Positions 47,152-56,546 of a stretch of 64,000 nt of DNA are shown here, in pieces (the stretch's first letter is position 1; each line of letters starts with the position of its first letter). The stretch covers positions 62,001-126,000 of the forward strand of contig NZ_JAKJPO010000008.1 in NCBI RefSeq assembly GCF_021725675.1, in the 5' to 3' direction. The notes beneath the pieces are model-generated. The model did not search any database. It saw only the letters and a program-made list of their open reading frames with translations, and was not told the origin of the DNA. The position numbers and the translations under genes are program-made. This stretch comes from Marilutibacter chinensis. Its GTDB lineage: Bacteria > Pseudomonadota > Gammaproteobacteria > Xanthomonadales > Xanthomonadaceae.

Positions 47152-50100
47152 ATGTCCGCGTCCCGATTCGTCCACCTCCACCTGCATAGCGAGTACTCGC
47201 TGGCCGACTCCACCGTCCGCATCGGCGAGCTGGTCAAGCGCAGCGTCGAGCTGGACCAGCCGGCGGTGGCGATCACCGACATCAACAATGTCTTCGCCGC
47301 GGTCAAGTTCTACAGGAAGGCCGAGGGCGCCGGCATCAAGCCGATCATCGGCGCCGACATCGGGCTGGCCGACGGCAACGAGGCGACATCGCGGCTGACC
47401 CTGCTGTGCCGCGATCGCGACGGCTATCTGACGCTGTCGCGGCTGCTGACCCGGGTGTGGATGGAGGGCCACCGCGCCGATGGCGTGGCGATGCGCCCGG
47501 AATGGCTGCGCGAGGACAACGCGGGGCTGTTCGTGATGGCCGGACGCCACAGTCTGGCGGGACGGCTGACCGTGGCCAACAAACACGAGCACGCGGAGGC
47601 CTGGCTGGCCGACTGGCAAGGCGTGTTCGGCGAACGCCTGCACATCGAGCTGACCCGCGCCGGGCGCGAGGGCGAGGACGCGTTCAATGCGTTCGCGCTG
47701 CATGCCTCGGCCAAGCGGGGCCTGCCGGTGGTCGCCAGCAATGACGTGCGCTTCCTCCACCGCGACGGCTTCGAGGCCCACGAGGCGCGCGTCTGCATCG
47801 CCTCGGGCCGTGTGCTCGACGATCCCAAGCGGCCGAAGGACTACAGCTCCGAGCAGTACCTGAAGTCGACCGCGCAGATGGCCGAACTGTTTGCCGATGT
47901 GCCGGACGCGATCGACAACGCGATCGCGCTGGCGATGCGCTGCAACGTCGAGATGAAACTCGGCGAGTACGCGCTACCGGCATTCCCCGTTCCCGCCGAC
48001 CACACCATCGAGTCGTGGCTGCGCAGCGAGGCGCGCGAAGGGCTGGAAAGGCGGCTGGAGAAAGCACCGCTGGCGCCGGGACGCACGCGCCAGGACTACG
48101 ACGAGCGGCTGGAGACCGAGCTCGACGTCATCATCAAGATGGGGTTTCCCGGTTACTTCCTGATCGTCGCGGACTTCATCAACTGGGGCAAGCAGCACGA
48201 CATTCCGGTCGGTCCCGGCCGCGGTTCCGGCGCCGGTTCGCTGGTGGCCTGGGCACTGGGCATCACCGACCTCGATCCGCTGCCCTACGACCTGCTGTTC
48301 GAGCGGTTCCTCAATCCCGAACGCGTGTCGATGCCCGACTTCGACATCGACTTCTGCATGGATCGCCGCGACGAGGTGATCGACTACGTCGCCCGCAAGT
48401 ACGGCCGCGACCGGGTCAGCCAGATCATCACCTACGGCACCATGGCGGCGAAGGCGGTCGTGCGCGACTCCGGCCGCGTGCTCGGCCACCCGTACGGCCT
48501 GGTCGACGGCATTGCCAAGCTGATCCCGAACACGCTGGGCATCTCGCTTTCCGACGCGATGGGCGAGACCGAGAAGTCGCGCACGAGCGAGGGCCTGGCC
48601 TCGCCCGACCTGATCGAGCGCTACAACAGCGACGAGGAGGTGCGCGACCTGATCGACCTGGCGCGCAGCCTCGAGGACCTGACCCGCAACGCCGGTAAGC
48701 ATGCCGGCGGCGTGGTGATCGCGCCCAGCCCGCTGTCCGACTTCTGCCCGCTGTACGCCGAACACGACGGCGAGGGCCGCGGCCGCAATCCGGTCACCCA
48801 GTTCGACAAGGACGACGTCGAGGCGGTCGGCCTGGTCAAGTTCGACTTCCTCGGCCTGCGCACGCTGACGATCATCGACTGGGCGGTGAAGGCGATCAAC
48901 GCGCGGCTGGAGAAGGAAGGACGGCCGCCGCTGGACATCACCGCGCTGCCGCTGGACGACAAGCCCAGCTACGAGCTGTTCGCACGCGGCGACACGGTCG
49001 CGGTGTTCCAGTTCGAATCCCGCGGCATGCGCGAGCTGCTCAAGCGCGCCATGCCGGACACGTTCGAGGACATCATCGCGCTGGCGGCGCTGTTCCGTCC
49101 CGGCCCGCTCGGTTCGGGGATGGACAAGGAATGGGTGGACCGCAAGCACGGCCGCACCGAAGTCAGCTACCCGCACCCGCTGCTGGAACCGGTGCTGTCG
49201 CCGACGTACGGCGTCATCGTCTACCAGGAACAGGTGATGCAGATCGCCCAGGTGCTGGCCGGCTATACGCTGGGCGGCGCCGACATGCTGCGTCGCGCGA
49301 TGGGCAAGAAAAAGCCCGAGGAGATGGCGAAGGAACGCGCCAAGTTCGAGACCGGTTGCGCCGAGCGTGGCATCGCGGCGAACCAGGCCACGCCGATCTT
49401 CGACCTGATGGAGAAGTTCGCCGAGTACGGCTTCAACAAGTCGCACTCGGCCGCCTACGCGCTGGTGGCGTACCAGACCGCGTGGCTGAAGGTTCACTAT
49501 CCGGCCGAGTTCATGGCCGCGGTGCTGTCCTCGGACATGGACAACACCGACAAGGTCACCGGCTTCCTCGACGAATGCCGGGTGATGAAGCTGGACGTGC
49601 TGCCGCCGGACGTCGCGCATTCGGAGTACATGTTCGAGGCCGTGGCACCGAACACGATCCGCTACGGCCTCGGCGCGGTGAAGGGCGTTGGCCGCGGTGT
49701 CTGCGAAGCGATCGTCGAGGCGCGCCGCAGCGGTCCGTTCAGGGATCTGCTCGACTTCTGCAAGCGCGTGGACGGCGCCCGGCTCAACCGCCGCGCGCTC
49801 GAGGCGCTGGTCCAGGCCGGCGCACTGGACACGCTCAGCAGGAACCGCGCGAGCCTGATGCTGCAGTTGCCGGAAGTACTCAAGGCCACCGAGCAGCTCG
49901 CCCGGGAGCGTGCCGCCGGCCAGGTGTCGCTGTTCGGCGGCGGCGAATCGCCGGTCGCCGAGTTGCGCATCGACCTGCCGGAGGTCGCCGAATGGCCGCT
50001 GACACAACTGCTCAACGGCGAACGCGAGACCCTCGGGCACTATCTGAGCGGACATCCGTTCGATCCCTACCGCGAAGAGCTGCGCGCGCTGCTCGGCCAT

Positions 50101-50673
50101 GATCTGGGCGACCTGGAGAAGATCTGGGAATCGCGCCCGGAATCGGCCCGCAGCGGTTGGCGCCCGGAGGTCGAGAGCGTCGTCGCCGGCCAGGTGGTCG
50201 CGCTGCGCAAGAAGGGCGACAGCCAGATGTTCGTGCAGATCGAGGACGGTCGCGGCCGCCTCGAATGCGCGTTCTTTGCCGAAACCTATGCCGAATACGC
50301 ATCGTTGTTCACCCGCGACCGCTTGCTGATCGTCCAGGGCGGGCTGCGCGAGGACAGCTTCAGCGGCGGCTTCGCGCTCAAGGCCCAGCGCTGCTGGGAC
50401 TACGCCAGCGTGTGCGCGAACCATGCCCGCCGACTGTCGCTGCGGCTCGACCTGCGCGTGCCGGGCATCTGGCAGCGGGTCGATGAGCTGCTGGAGCGGC
50501 ACCGCCCCGGCAAGACCCCGATCCGGCTCGACCTGCTGCGCCCCGGCGCCGCCGGCATGCTCGACCTCAATGGCAGCCACGCGGTGCGGGTCGACGCCGA
50601 CCTCGTCGGCACCCTGCGCGCCCTCCCCGGCGTCAAGGCGGTCAAGCTGGCGCTCGCGCGTCCCTGGGGATAG
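47152..50673 (+). CDS. dnaE: DNA polymerase III alpha subunit
   Basis: DnaE is the replicative polymerase. The 1173-aa protein has an N-terminal PHP domain (VHLHLHSEYSLADSTVRIGE), the palm with the catalytic aspartates in MPDFDIDFCM (D398, D400), the finger and beta-clamp-binding regions (GRGSGAGSLVAWALGITDLD; YGFNKSHSAAYALVAYQTAW), a helix-hairpin-helix segment and a C-terminal OB fold (VAGQVVALRKKGDSQMFVQI). The start ATG 47152 gives MSASRFVHLHLHSEYS; an in-frame GTG at 47083 falls in the presumed promoter. Its length is typical. A reverse-strand open frame over most of the gene is a shadow. Confidence 0.98.
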   Translation: MSASRFVHLHLHSEYSLADSTVRIGELVKRSVELDQPAVAITDINNVFAAVKFYRKAEGAGIKPIIGADIGLADGNEATSRLTLLCRDRDGYLTLSRLLTRVWMEGHRADGVAMRPEWLREDNAGLFVMAGRHSLAGRLTVANKHEHAEAWLADWQGVFGERLHIELTRAGREGEDAFNAFALHASAKRGLPVVASNDVRFLHRDGFEAHEARVCIASGRVLDDPKRPKDYSSEQYLKSTAQMAELFADVPDAIDNAIALAMRCNVEMKLGEYALPAFPVPADHTIESWLRSEAREGLERRLEKAPLAPGRTRQDYDERLETELDVIIKMGFPGYFLIVADFINWGKQHDIPVGPGRGSGAGSLVAWALGITDLDPLPYDLLFERFLNPERVSMPDFDIDFCMDRRDEVIDYVARKYGRDRVSQIITYGTMAAKAVVRDSGRVLGHPYGLVDGIAKLIPNTLGISLSDAMGETEKSRTSEGLASPDLIERYNSDEEVRDLIDLARSLEDLTRNAGKHAGGVVIAPSPLSDFCPLYAEHDGEGRGRNPVTQFDKDDVEAVGLVKFDFLGLRTLTIIDWAVKAINARLEKEGRPPLDITALPLDDKPSYELFARGDTVAVFQFESRGMRELLKRAMPDTFEDIIALAALFRPGPLGSGMDKEWVDRKHGRTEVSYPHPLLEPVLSPTYGVIVYQEQVMQIAQVLAGYTLGGADMLRRAMGKKKPEEMAKERAKFETGCAERGIAANQATPIFDLMEKFAEYGFNKSHSAAYALVAYQTAWLKVHYPAEFMAAVLSSDMDNTDKVTGFLDECRVMKLDVLPPDVAHSEYMFEAVAPNTIRYGLGAVKGVGRGVCEAIVEARRSGPFRDLLDFCKRVDGARLNRRALEALVQAGALDTLSRNRASLMLQLPEVLKATEQLARERAAGQVSLFGGGESPVAELRIDLPEVAEWPLTQLLNGERETLGHYLSGHPFDPYREELRALLGHDLGDLEKIWESRPESARSGWRPEVESVVAGQVVALRKKGDSQMFVQIEDGRGRLECAFFAETYAEYASLFTRDRLLIVQGGLREDSFSGGFALKAQRCWDYASVCANHARRLSLRLDLRVPGIWQRVDELLERHRPGKTPIRLDLLRPGAAGMLDLNGSHAVRVDADLVGTLRALPGVKAVKLALARPWG

Positions 50674-50762
50674 CCGCACCGTCGCAGCCCTCCGCCCACC
50701 CGTTCCCTTGAGCGCCGCCCGATGTCCCCGGACCAGGTGGCGTCATCGAACAGGTTCCAAGA

Positions 50763-51255
50763 TGGACGACGCATGCGCCCCTGATATCGGCGGCGATCCT
50801 GGTGTTCTTCATGGTCGCCGGCGAACTGATCCTGACCGCGGTCGACATTCCATTGTCGGCGTTCCAGATCGCCGGTGGCATCGTGCTGTTCCTGTTCGCG
50901 CTGTCGATGATCTTCGGCGAGAGCAAGCCCGAGCAGGAAGTGAAGATGGCCGAGAGCGGCCACGAAACCGCGATCTTCCCGCTCGCCGTGCCCTCGATCG
51001 CCGGTCCCGGCGCGATGCTGTCGGCGGTGCTGCTGACGGAGAACGACCGTTTCAACCTCTGGCAGCAGGCGCAGACCACGGTGACGATGCTGGCCGTGCT
51101 GCTCGTGGCGCTGGTGCATGCTGCTGGCAACGCGCCTGCACCGGATGATCGGCAACAGTGGCGCCAGCATCATCAGCCGGATGATGGGCCTGATCCCGGC
51201 CTCGGTCGCGACCGCCAGCGTACCGGGCGGGATCAGCGACTACTTCACGCTCTGA
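50763..51255 (+). pseudogene. marC-family membrane protein remnant (5'-truncated, frameshifted)
   Basis: The sequence APLISAAILVFFMVAGELIL ... FQIAGGIVLFLFALSMIFGE ... IFPLAVPSIAGPGAMLSAVL is clearly MarC/NAAT-family, but the first 50-60 residues, including the first helix, are absent. Near 51115 the reading frame shifts: after LLVALV the family sequence continues in another frame (MLLATRLHRMIGN, IISRMMGLIPASVATA) to a TGA at 51255. The remnant lies between dnaE and accA. The original frame runs on into accA out of frame, which only looks like a fusion. MarC proteins are multi-helix inner-membrane proteins of unclear function. Confidence 0.8.
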
Positions 51256-51396
51256 CGCCCGAACCTGCAGGCGGCCCGGGCCAGGTGCCGGCACGCGATC
51301 CGTGCAAGATCCATACCAGACGGCTCGGTACGGACAGCGGGGGTCGGCTAGACTGTGCGCTTTCCCGGCGGCCCGCCGCCCACGACCTGTCGACGC

Positions 51397-52350
51397 ATGA
51401 ACCCGAACTACCTCGACTTCGAGCAGCCGATCGCCGACCTGGAAGCCAAGATCCAGGAACTGCGCCACGCCAGCCATGGCCCGGCGGTGGATGTGGACGC
51501 CGAAGTGCATGCGCTGCAGGACAAGCTGCGCCAGCGGACCGCGCAGATCTTCCGCGATCTCAGCCCGTGGCAGGTCTCGCAGCTGGCGCGCCACCCGGCG
51601 CGGCCGTACACGCTCGACTACATCCGGGTGATCTGCGACGAGTTCCAGGAGCTGGCCGGCGACCGCGCATTCAAGGACGACGCCGCCATCGTCGGCGGTC
51701 TCGGCCGGATCGACGGCCGCAGCGTGGTCATCATCGGCCACGAGAAGGGCCGCGACACCAAGTCGAAGGTCAAGCGCAACTTCGGCATGCCGCGCCCCGA
51801 AGGCTACCGCAAGGCGTTGCGGCTGATGAAGCTTGCCGAGCGCTTCCGGCTGCCGCTGATCACCTTCATCGACACCCCCGGCGCCTACCCCGGCATCGGC
51901 GCCGAGGAGCGCGGCCAGTCCGAGGCGATCGCCCGCAACCTGCTGGAAATGAGCGAGCTGCGCACCCCGATCGTCTGCACCGTGATCGGCGAAGGCGGCT
52001 CCGGCGGCGCCCTCGCGATCGGGGTCGGCGACCGCACACTGATGCTCGAGTACAGCACCTATTCGGTGATCTCGCCCGAGGGGTGCGCCTCGATCCTGTG
52101 GAAGGACGCGGCCAAGGCCAAGGATGCCGCCGAACAACTGGGCCTGACCGCAAAGCGGCTGCACGGTCTGGGCCTGGTCGACAAGGTCGTGCGCGAACCC
52201 ATAGGCGGTGCCCATCGCAATCCGAAGCAGATGGCGACCCGCCTGAAGGCTGTCCTGCTCAACGAGATCGACACGCTGGTTCAGGTGCCGCTGGACGAGC
52301 TCGTCGAGCGCCGCTATCGCCGCCTGCGGAGCTACGGCGCATACGAGTGA
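51397..52350 (+). CDS. accA: acetyl-CoA carboxylase carboxyltransferase subunit alpha
   Basis: AccA with AccD transfers CO2 from biotin to acetyl-CoA, the first step of fatty-acid synthesis. The 317-aa protein shows the start [53 protein letters not shown] and [15 protein letters not shown], and ends near the family length. ATG 51397 begins the conserved sequence. A TAGACT hexamer at 51349 is a possible -10. In relatives accA directly follows dnaE; here the marC remnant lies between. Confidence 0.97.
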   Translation: MNPNYLDFEQPIADLEAKIQELRHASHGPAVDVDAEVHALQDKLRQRTAQIFRDLSPWQVSQLARHPARPYTLDYIRVICDEFQELAGDRAFKDDAAIVGGLGRIDGRSVVIIGHEKGRDTKSKVKRNFGMPRPEGYRKALRLMKLAERFRLPLITFIDTPGAYPGIGAEERGQSEAIARNLLEMSELRTPIVCTVIGEGGSGGALAIGVGDRTLMLEYSTYSVISPEGCASILWKDAAKAKDAAEQLGLTAKRLHGLGLVDKVVREPIGGAHRNPKQMATRLKAVLLNEIDTLVQVPLDELVERRYRRLRSYGAYE

Positions 52351-52506
52351 GCGCTTTGCCGATTGCGCAGGCCGGGCATTAGAGACGACTTCGCATGCGG
52401 CCGCGGCGTCGCTTCATGTTGCGGATTCCCTGCGGCTTCGCCGTATTCCCGCTCCGACGGGCAATCGCGACGGCGGCGAGTCGTGCCAAAGCGTCGATGG
52501 GCGGTT

Positions 52507-53061
52507 TCACTCGGGCGCCAGGATCTCCACCACCTGACCAACCAGCGCGTCTCCATGTATCGGCCCCGTGAGACGGCCGTCCATGCTGTTGTCCCGGTTG
52601 TCGCCCATCAACAGATAGCTGTTCTCCGGCACCTCCACCGGCTCCATGTGGAACGAGTAGGCCATGGCCGCGTTGCCGGGATCGACGTAGTCCTCGGACA
52701 GGCCACGACCATCGATCAACACCCGTCCCTGTTCGATCGATACCGTTTCGCCGGGCAGGCCGATCACGCGCTGCAGCCAGTGGTTGCCGTCCGCGGGGTT
52801 CGAGAAGACGACGATGTCGCCGCGCGCAGGACCATGCTCCCGGTAGGCCCCCGCCCGCACGATCACGATCGAGCCCGGTTCCAGTGTCGGCAACATCGCC
52901 GAGGACGGCATCCGGTAAGGCGCGAAACCGATGATGCGCTGGCGCGGGTCAAGGGACCTCGCGCCGAACGGATTGATGAAGTAGACGCAGATCAGCATGG
53001 CCGGCAGCAGCACCGCCAGCGTCGCCAGCCCCCGAAGCACCCATCTCCGCCAGCCCGTCAT
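52507..53061 (-). CDS. signal peptidase I-like protein lacking the catalytic dyad
   Basis: The 184-aa protein has one N-terminal membrane helix (about 10-30) and the S26 fold boxes: YRMPSSAMLPTLEPGS (box B), GDIVVFSNP (box C), WLQRVIGLPGE (box D) and LMGDNRDNSMDGR (box E). Active enzymes have S-M in box B and K-R in box D. Here the nucleophile position is A55 (codon GCG) and the general base is Q97 (codon CAG). The protein is therefore predicted to be inactive as a signal peptidase, possibly a binding or assembly protein. ATG 53061 has GGAGGG about 4 bases upstream. It is divergent from tilS by 107 bases. Confidence 0.8.
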   Translation of the reverse strand: MTGWRRWVLRGLATLAVLLPAMLICVYFINPFGARSLDPRQRIIGFAPYRMPSSAMLPTLEPGSIVIVRAGAYREHGPARGDIVVFSNPADGNHWLQRVIGLPGETVSIEQGRVLIDGRGLSEDYVDPGNAAMAYSFHMEPVEVPENSYLLMGDNRDNSMDGRLTGPIHGDALVGQVVEILAPE

Positions 53062-53156
53062 CGTCCCTCCGTGAGATCTGCGGTGTAATCCGCGGTGAGA
53101 TCCGGGCCCGATGGTACACGTCGCCCGCGAACCTGCTGGTCCTGGCCGATAGCCCC

Positions 53157-53162
53157 TAGACT
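53157..53162 (+). promoter_or_regulatory. -10 hexamer abutting the tilS start
   Basis: TAGACT ends 6 bases before the tilS ATG, so a start site at the usual distance would fall on or next to the ATG and give a leaderless mRNA. A -35 is weak (TGCTGG at 17 bases). Confidence 0.4.
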
Positions 53163-53168
53163 TGTTCC

Positions 53169-54473
53169 ATGTTGCCCGACCTGCCGTCCGACGCGCCAAA
53201 GCCCACGCCCCTGCTGGTGGCCTGCAGCGGCGGCCTGGATTCGTCGGTGCTGCTGCATCTGCTGGCGGGCGACCCCGCACGTCGCGCCGACGGGTTGCGC
53301 GCGATCCACGTCCACCATGGACTGCATCCCGATGCAGACGCGTGGGCACGACACTGTCGGCGGCTCTGCGACGGACTCGGGATTCCACTGATCACCGTGC
53401 GGGTCGAGGTGCCGCGTGACAGCGGAGCCGGGCCCGAGGCGGCCGCGCGCCGGGTGCGCCACGCGGCGTTCGAGGCCGAACTCGCCACCGACGAGGTGCT
53501 GGTCGTCGGCCATCATCTCGACGATCAGGCCGAGACCTTCCTGCTGCGCGCGCTGCGGGCATCGGGAACGGATGGGCTGGCGGCGATGCGTCCGTGGCGT
53601 CGCTACGGGCCGGGCTGGCTGTGGCGGCCGCTGCTCGGGATTCCGCGCACCGAACTGCTGACTCACGCGCGGACGCACGGTCTGGCGTGGATCGAGGATC
53701 CGAGCAATGCCGACACCGCGCTCGACCGCAATTTCCTGCGCCAGCGCGTGCTGCCGCTGCTGCGCGAGCGCTGGCCCCATGCCGGTGCGGCGCTGGCCCG
53801 CAGCGCGGCATTGAGCGCCGAGGCGGCCGGCCTGCTCGACAGCGGCGACGCGCAGGCGCTGGCGGCCGCGATCGGCGCGGATCCCGGATGCATCGACGTC
53901 GCCACGCTGCTGGCCCTGCCCGCGGCCCGGCGCCGTCGCGTGCTGCGCCGCTGGATCCAGATGCTGTCGCTGCCGCCGCTGCCGGCCAACGGCATCGCCC
54001 GCCTCGAGGCCGACCTGCTGCAGGCGCGTGGCGATGCGGATGCCTGTTTCCGCTGGGCCGGTGCCCGCATCCGGCGCTGGCGCGGACTGATGCATGCCGG
54101 ACGGGAACGGGCACCGCTGCCGGATGATCTCGACCTGCCCTGGGATGGCCGTCAGCCGCTGGCGCTGCCCGGCGGCGGCAGTCTGCAGCTGGAAGGAAGC
54201 GATGCCCTGCCGGAGCCTTGCCGCGTGCATGCGCGCAGGGGCGGCGAGCGCATCGTCCTGCCAGGCCGTGCTCATCGCCACGCGCTCAAGCAGGTACTGC
54301 AGGATCTCGGGATCCCGCCGTGGGTACGGGAGCGTCTGCCGCTGCTCGGCGATGCCGCCGGCAGGCTGCTGGCGGCCGGCGACCTGGTCTATTCGGCGGC
54401 ATTCGACGAGTGGCTGCGGAGCAACGGGGCGCGACTGGTGTGGTACGACGATCCCCCTGCCCCGCTTTCGTAG
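53169..54473 (+). CDS. tilS: tRNA(Ile)-lysidine synthase
   Basis: TilS converts C34 of tRNA-Ile(CAU) to lysidine so that it reads AUA. The 434-aa protein has the PP-loop LLVACSGGLDSSVLLHLLAG (residues 15-34), HVHHGLHPDADAWA, VGHHLDDQAETFLLR, PLLGIPRTEL and EDPSNAD, followed by the C-terminal tRNA-binding domain (VHARRGGERIVLPGRAHRHA; PPWVRERLPLLG). No Shine-Dalgarno sequence is seen and a -10 hexamer abuts the ATG. Its TAG stop is supplied by the first bases of a REP-like repeat (GTAGGAGC). Confidence 0.95.
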   Translation: MLPDLPSDAPKPTPLLVACSGGLDSSVLLHLLAGDPARRADGLRAIHVHHGLHPDADAWARHCRRLCDGLGIPLITVRVEVPRDSGAGPEAAARRVRHAAFEAELATDEVLVVGHHLDDQAETFLLRALRASGTDGLAAMRPWRRYGPGWLWRPLLGIPRTELLTHARTHGLAWIEDPSNADTALDRNFLRQRVLPLLRERWPHAGAALARSAALSAEAAGLLDSGDAQALAAAIGADPGCIDVATLLALPAARRRRVLRRWIQMLSLPPLPANGIARLEADLLQARGDADACFRWAGARIRRWRGLMHAGRERAPLPDDLDLPWDGRQPLALPGGGSLQLEGSDALPEPCRVHARRGGERIVLPGRAHRHALKQVLQDLGIPPWVRERLPLLGDAAGRLLAAGDLVYSAAFDEWLRSNGARLVWYDDPPAPLS

Positions 54474-54535
54474 GAGCCGCACAAGCCGCGACCGGGCCTT
54501 CATCGGAACGCCTCATCGCGGCGTATGCCGCTCCT
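54470..54535. repeat. REP-like palindrome, copy 3 (tilS-xseB)
   Basis: The left arm GTAGGAGCCGCACAAGCCGC (then GA) is inverted relative to the right arm TCGCGGCGTATGCCGCTCC, with a spacer of about 25 bases. The left arm includes the tilS stop codon. Confidence 0.75.
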
Positions 54536-54579
54536 GTGCTTCGGTGCCGACCCACGCGCACAAAAGAACGGGCCGAAGC

Positions 54580-54585
54580 TATAAA
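54580..54585 (+). promoter_or_regulatory. -10 hexamer just upstream of xseB
   Basis: TATAAA ends 8 bases before the xseB ATG, so transcription would begin within a base or two of the start codon. No clear -35 was found. Confidence 0.4.
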
Positions 54586-54593
54586 CTTGCCTC

Positions 54594-54869
54594 ATGGCCA
54601 AGAAACCCGCCGCCGCCGAAACCTCACCGGTCGCCGATTTCGAGCAGTCGCTTGACGCCCTCGAGCAACTGGTCGAGAAGATGGAACAGGGCGACATGAG
54701 CCTGGAAGACTCGCTCGCCGCCTACGAGCGTGGCGTCGGCCTGTACCGCAGATGCCAGGTCGCGCTCGAACAGGCCGAGCTGCGCGTGCGGCTGCTCACC
54801 GATCCGCAGGACCCGGCCAGCGCCCGGCCTTTCGACGCCAGCGACAGCGCCCGCTCCGACGATGCCTGA
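54594..54869 (+). CDS. xseB: exodeoxyribonuclease VII small subunit
   Basis: XseB is the small helical subunit of exonuclease VII, which cuts single-stranded DNA from both ends; the large subunit XseA is not in this window. The 91-aa protein carries the family pattern ([49 protein letters not shown]) between a basic N-terminus and a Ser/Asp-rich tail. It overlaps the ispA start by 8 bases, the usual xseB-ispA pair. Confidence 0.95.
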   Translation: MAKKPAAAETSPVADFEQSLDALEQLVEKMEQGDMSLEDSLAAYERGVGLYRRCQVALEQAELRVRLLTDPQDPASARPFDASDSARSDDA

Positions 54870-55743
54870 GCGCGACTTCGCGCGCTGGCGCGCGTGCGCG
54901 GACGCAGCGCTGTCCCGTGCCCTGCCCGACGCCGACCGTCCCCCGCACCGTCTGCACGCGGCGATGCGGCACGCGGTGCTGCTGGGCGGCAAGCGCATGC
55001 GGCCGATGCTGGTCTATGCCAGCGGCGAACTGCTCGGCGCCACCCCGGCATCTCTGGATGCGCCGGCCGCGGCGGTCGAGCTGATCCACGCCTATTCGCT
55101 CGTGCACGACGATCTGCCGTGCATGGACGACGATGCGCTGCGTCGCGGCCAGCCGACCGTACACGTCGCCTTCGACGAAGCGACCGCGGTGCTGGCCGGC
55201 GATGCGCTGCAGGCGCGCGCCTATGAACTGCTCGCCGACGCTCCGGTATCCGATACGACCCGTGTGGCGCTGCTGCGGGTGCTGGCGGGCGCTGCGGGCG
55301 CGGCCGGGATGTGCGGCGGACAGGCGCTCGACCTCGATGCCACCGGCAGCGGACATGCGATGTCGGTACAGGCATTGAAGCGGCTGCATGCGCTGAAGAC
55401 CGGCGCGCTGATCCGCGCCGCGGTGCGGATGGGCGCGCTGTGCGGCGACGCCGACCCGGCCCGGCTCGACGCGCTCGACCGCTTCGCCGATGCGATGGGA
55501 CTCGCTTTCCAGGTCCGCGACGACATCCTCGACATCGAAAGCGACAGCGCGACCCTCGGCAAGACCGCGGGCAAGGACCAGGCCCAGGCCAAGGCGACCT
55601 TCCCGGCGCTGATCGGCATGGTGGCCTCGCGCTGCCTGCTGTCCGATCTCGCCGCGACGATGGACGCGGCGCTGTCGGAATTCGGCGAACGCGCCTCGGC
55701 CCTGGCCGCACTCGGCCGGCTGGCGATCGAGCGCGACCGCTGA
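54862..55743 (+). CDS. ispA: farnesyl diphosphate synthase
   Basis: IspA condenses IPP with DMAPP and geranyl-PP to farnesyl-PP, the substrate of UppS encoded in this window and fed by the Dxr pathway. The 293-aa protein shows [15 protein letters not shown], the first Asp-rich motif [42 protein letters not shown] and the second Asp-rich motif [11 protein letters not shown], then [20 protein letters not shown] 54862 lies within the last codons of xseB. The usual downstream dxs is absent; a repeat and a reverse-strand gene follow. Confidence 0.96.
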   Translation: MPERDFARWRACADAALSRALPDADRPPHRLHAAMRHAVLLGGKRMRPMLVYASGELLGATPASLDAPAAAVELIHAYSLVHDDLPCMDDDALRRGQPTVHVAFDEATAVLAGDALQARAYELLADAPVSDTTRVALLRVLAGAAGAAGMCGGQALDLDATGSGHAMSVQALKRLHALKTGALIRAAVRMGALCGDADPARLDALDRFADAMGLAFQVRDDILDIESDSATLGKTAGKDQAQAKATFPALIGMVASRCLLSDLAATMDAALSEFGERASALAALGRLAIERDR

Positions 55744-55760
55744 GCCGCCGCGGGCCTGGC

Positions 55761-55836
55761 GCAGGAGCGGCGGCAGAAGCGGCGTGAGCCGCGATGACGC
55801 TTCCCGGGAATGCCCATCGCGGCTCACGCCGCTCCG
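55761..55836. repeat. REP-like palindrome, copy 4 (after ispA)
   Basis: GCAGGAGCGG with AGCGGCGTGAGCCGCGAT on the left is inverted relative to ATCGCGGCTCACGCCGCTCC on the right (ending near 55836). The left arm looks partly duplicated. Confidence 0.75.
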
Positions 55837-55876
55837 ACGGCCACTACCATTGCCGGTCAGTGCGCCGCCGCAAACG

Positions 55877-55904
55877 AAAACGCCACCGGCTCGCACCGGT
55901 GGCG
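55877..55904 (-). terminator. Rho-independent terminator of the DUF4870 gene
   Basis: On the reverse strand a perfect 9-bp stem, CGCCACCGG / CCGGTGGCG with a 6-base loop, is followed by TTTTCGTTT. It starts 33 bases past the stop codon. Confidence 0.85.
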
Positions 55905-55936
55905 TCGTCGTGGAACCGGCTCCGCGCGGTTGCCGG

Positions 55937-56425
55937 TTACTTCACCAGCCGCAACGCGAACGGATAGCGGTAGGCCTGGCCTTCGTTCGCCTTGATCGAG
56001 GCGATGATCGTCAGCACCAGCCAGCCGATGCCGATGATCACCCACAAGGGGATCGCGATGATCAGGCCGATGCCGAGCGTCAGGATCGACAGCAACAGCA
56101 GCGCCAGGAAGGCGATGCCAACGGTGATGTTGAAGTTCAGCGCTTCCTTGCCCTGGTCGTCGACGAAAGGCATCGTGTCCTTCTTCACCAGCCAGATGAT
56201 CAGCGGCCCGACCAGGCAGCCGATGCCACCGACCGCCGAGGTCAGGATCGCGCCGGCCAGCGCCGACAGATGCGCGAACATCGCCCACTGCCGCTGATCG
56301 GCCGGGATGCCCGAATCCGCGCCGGCCTGGGCACTTTCGCCCTGCGGCGGCGGCGGCGCGGGTGGCGGCTCGTTGTGCGGAGGCGGCATGGGGGACGGAT
56401 CGTTCGGGTCTTGGGTACCGCTCAT
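55937..56425 (-). CDS. DUF4870 (Tic20-like) membrane protein
   Basis: The 162-aa protein has a proline-rich, disordered N-terminus (about residues 10-35, MPPPHNEPPPAPPPPQGE) and then a DUF4870 domain. Helix 1 is QWAMFAHLSALAGAILTSAV, then GCLVGPLIIWLVKKDTMPFV with the conserved DDQGKEALNFNITVGI, and two more hydrophobic helices, ending YRYPFALRLVK. Members are small inner-membrane proteins of unknown role. ATG 56425 is the first good start. It lies 121 bases downstream of pmbA on the same strand and has its own terminator. Confidence 0.88.
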   Translation of the reverse strand: MSGTQDPNDPSPMPPPHNEPPPAPPPPQGESAQAGADSGIPADQRQWAMFAHLSALAGAILTSAVGGIGCLVGPLIIWLVKKDTMPFVDDQGKEALNFNITVGIAFLALLLLSILTLGIGLIIAIPLWVIIGIGWLVLTIIASIKANEGQAYRYPFALRLVK

Positions 56426-56546
56426 CGTCGTTCTCCCTGAAGATTTCGAAGCATCACTCTCGGCCGATCGCCGGTGGCCGTCAACTGCCGGAAGGCACCG
56501 TGACGACGGAACGGCGCGAGCCGGCCGCCGGGCGGATGACGCCGGA

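Noticed and set aside
50802-52382. Apparent fusion of a membrane protein to a second domain reading through accA
   Set aside because: The first part is the marC remnant. After the frameshift the frame only runs through accA out of phase.
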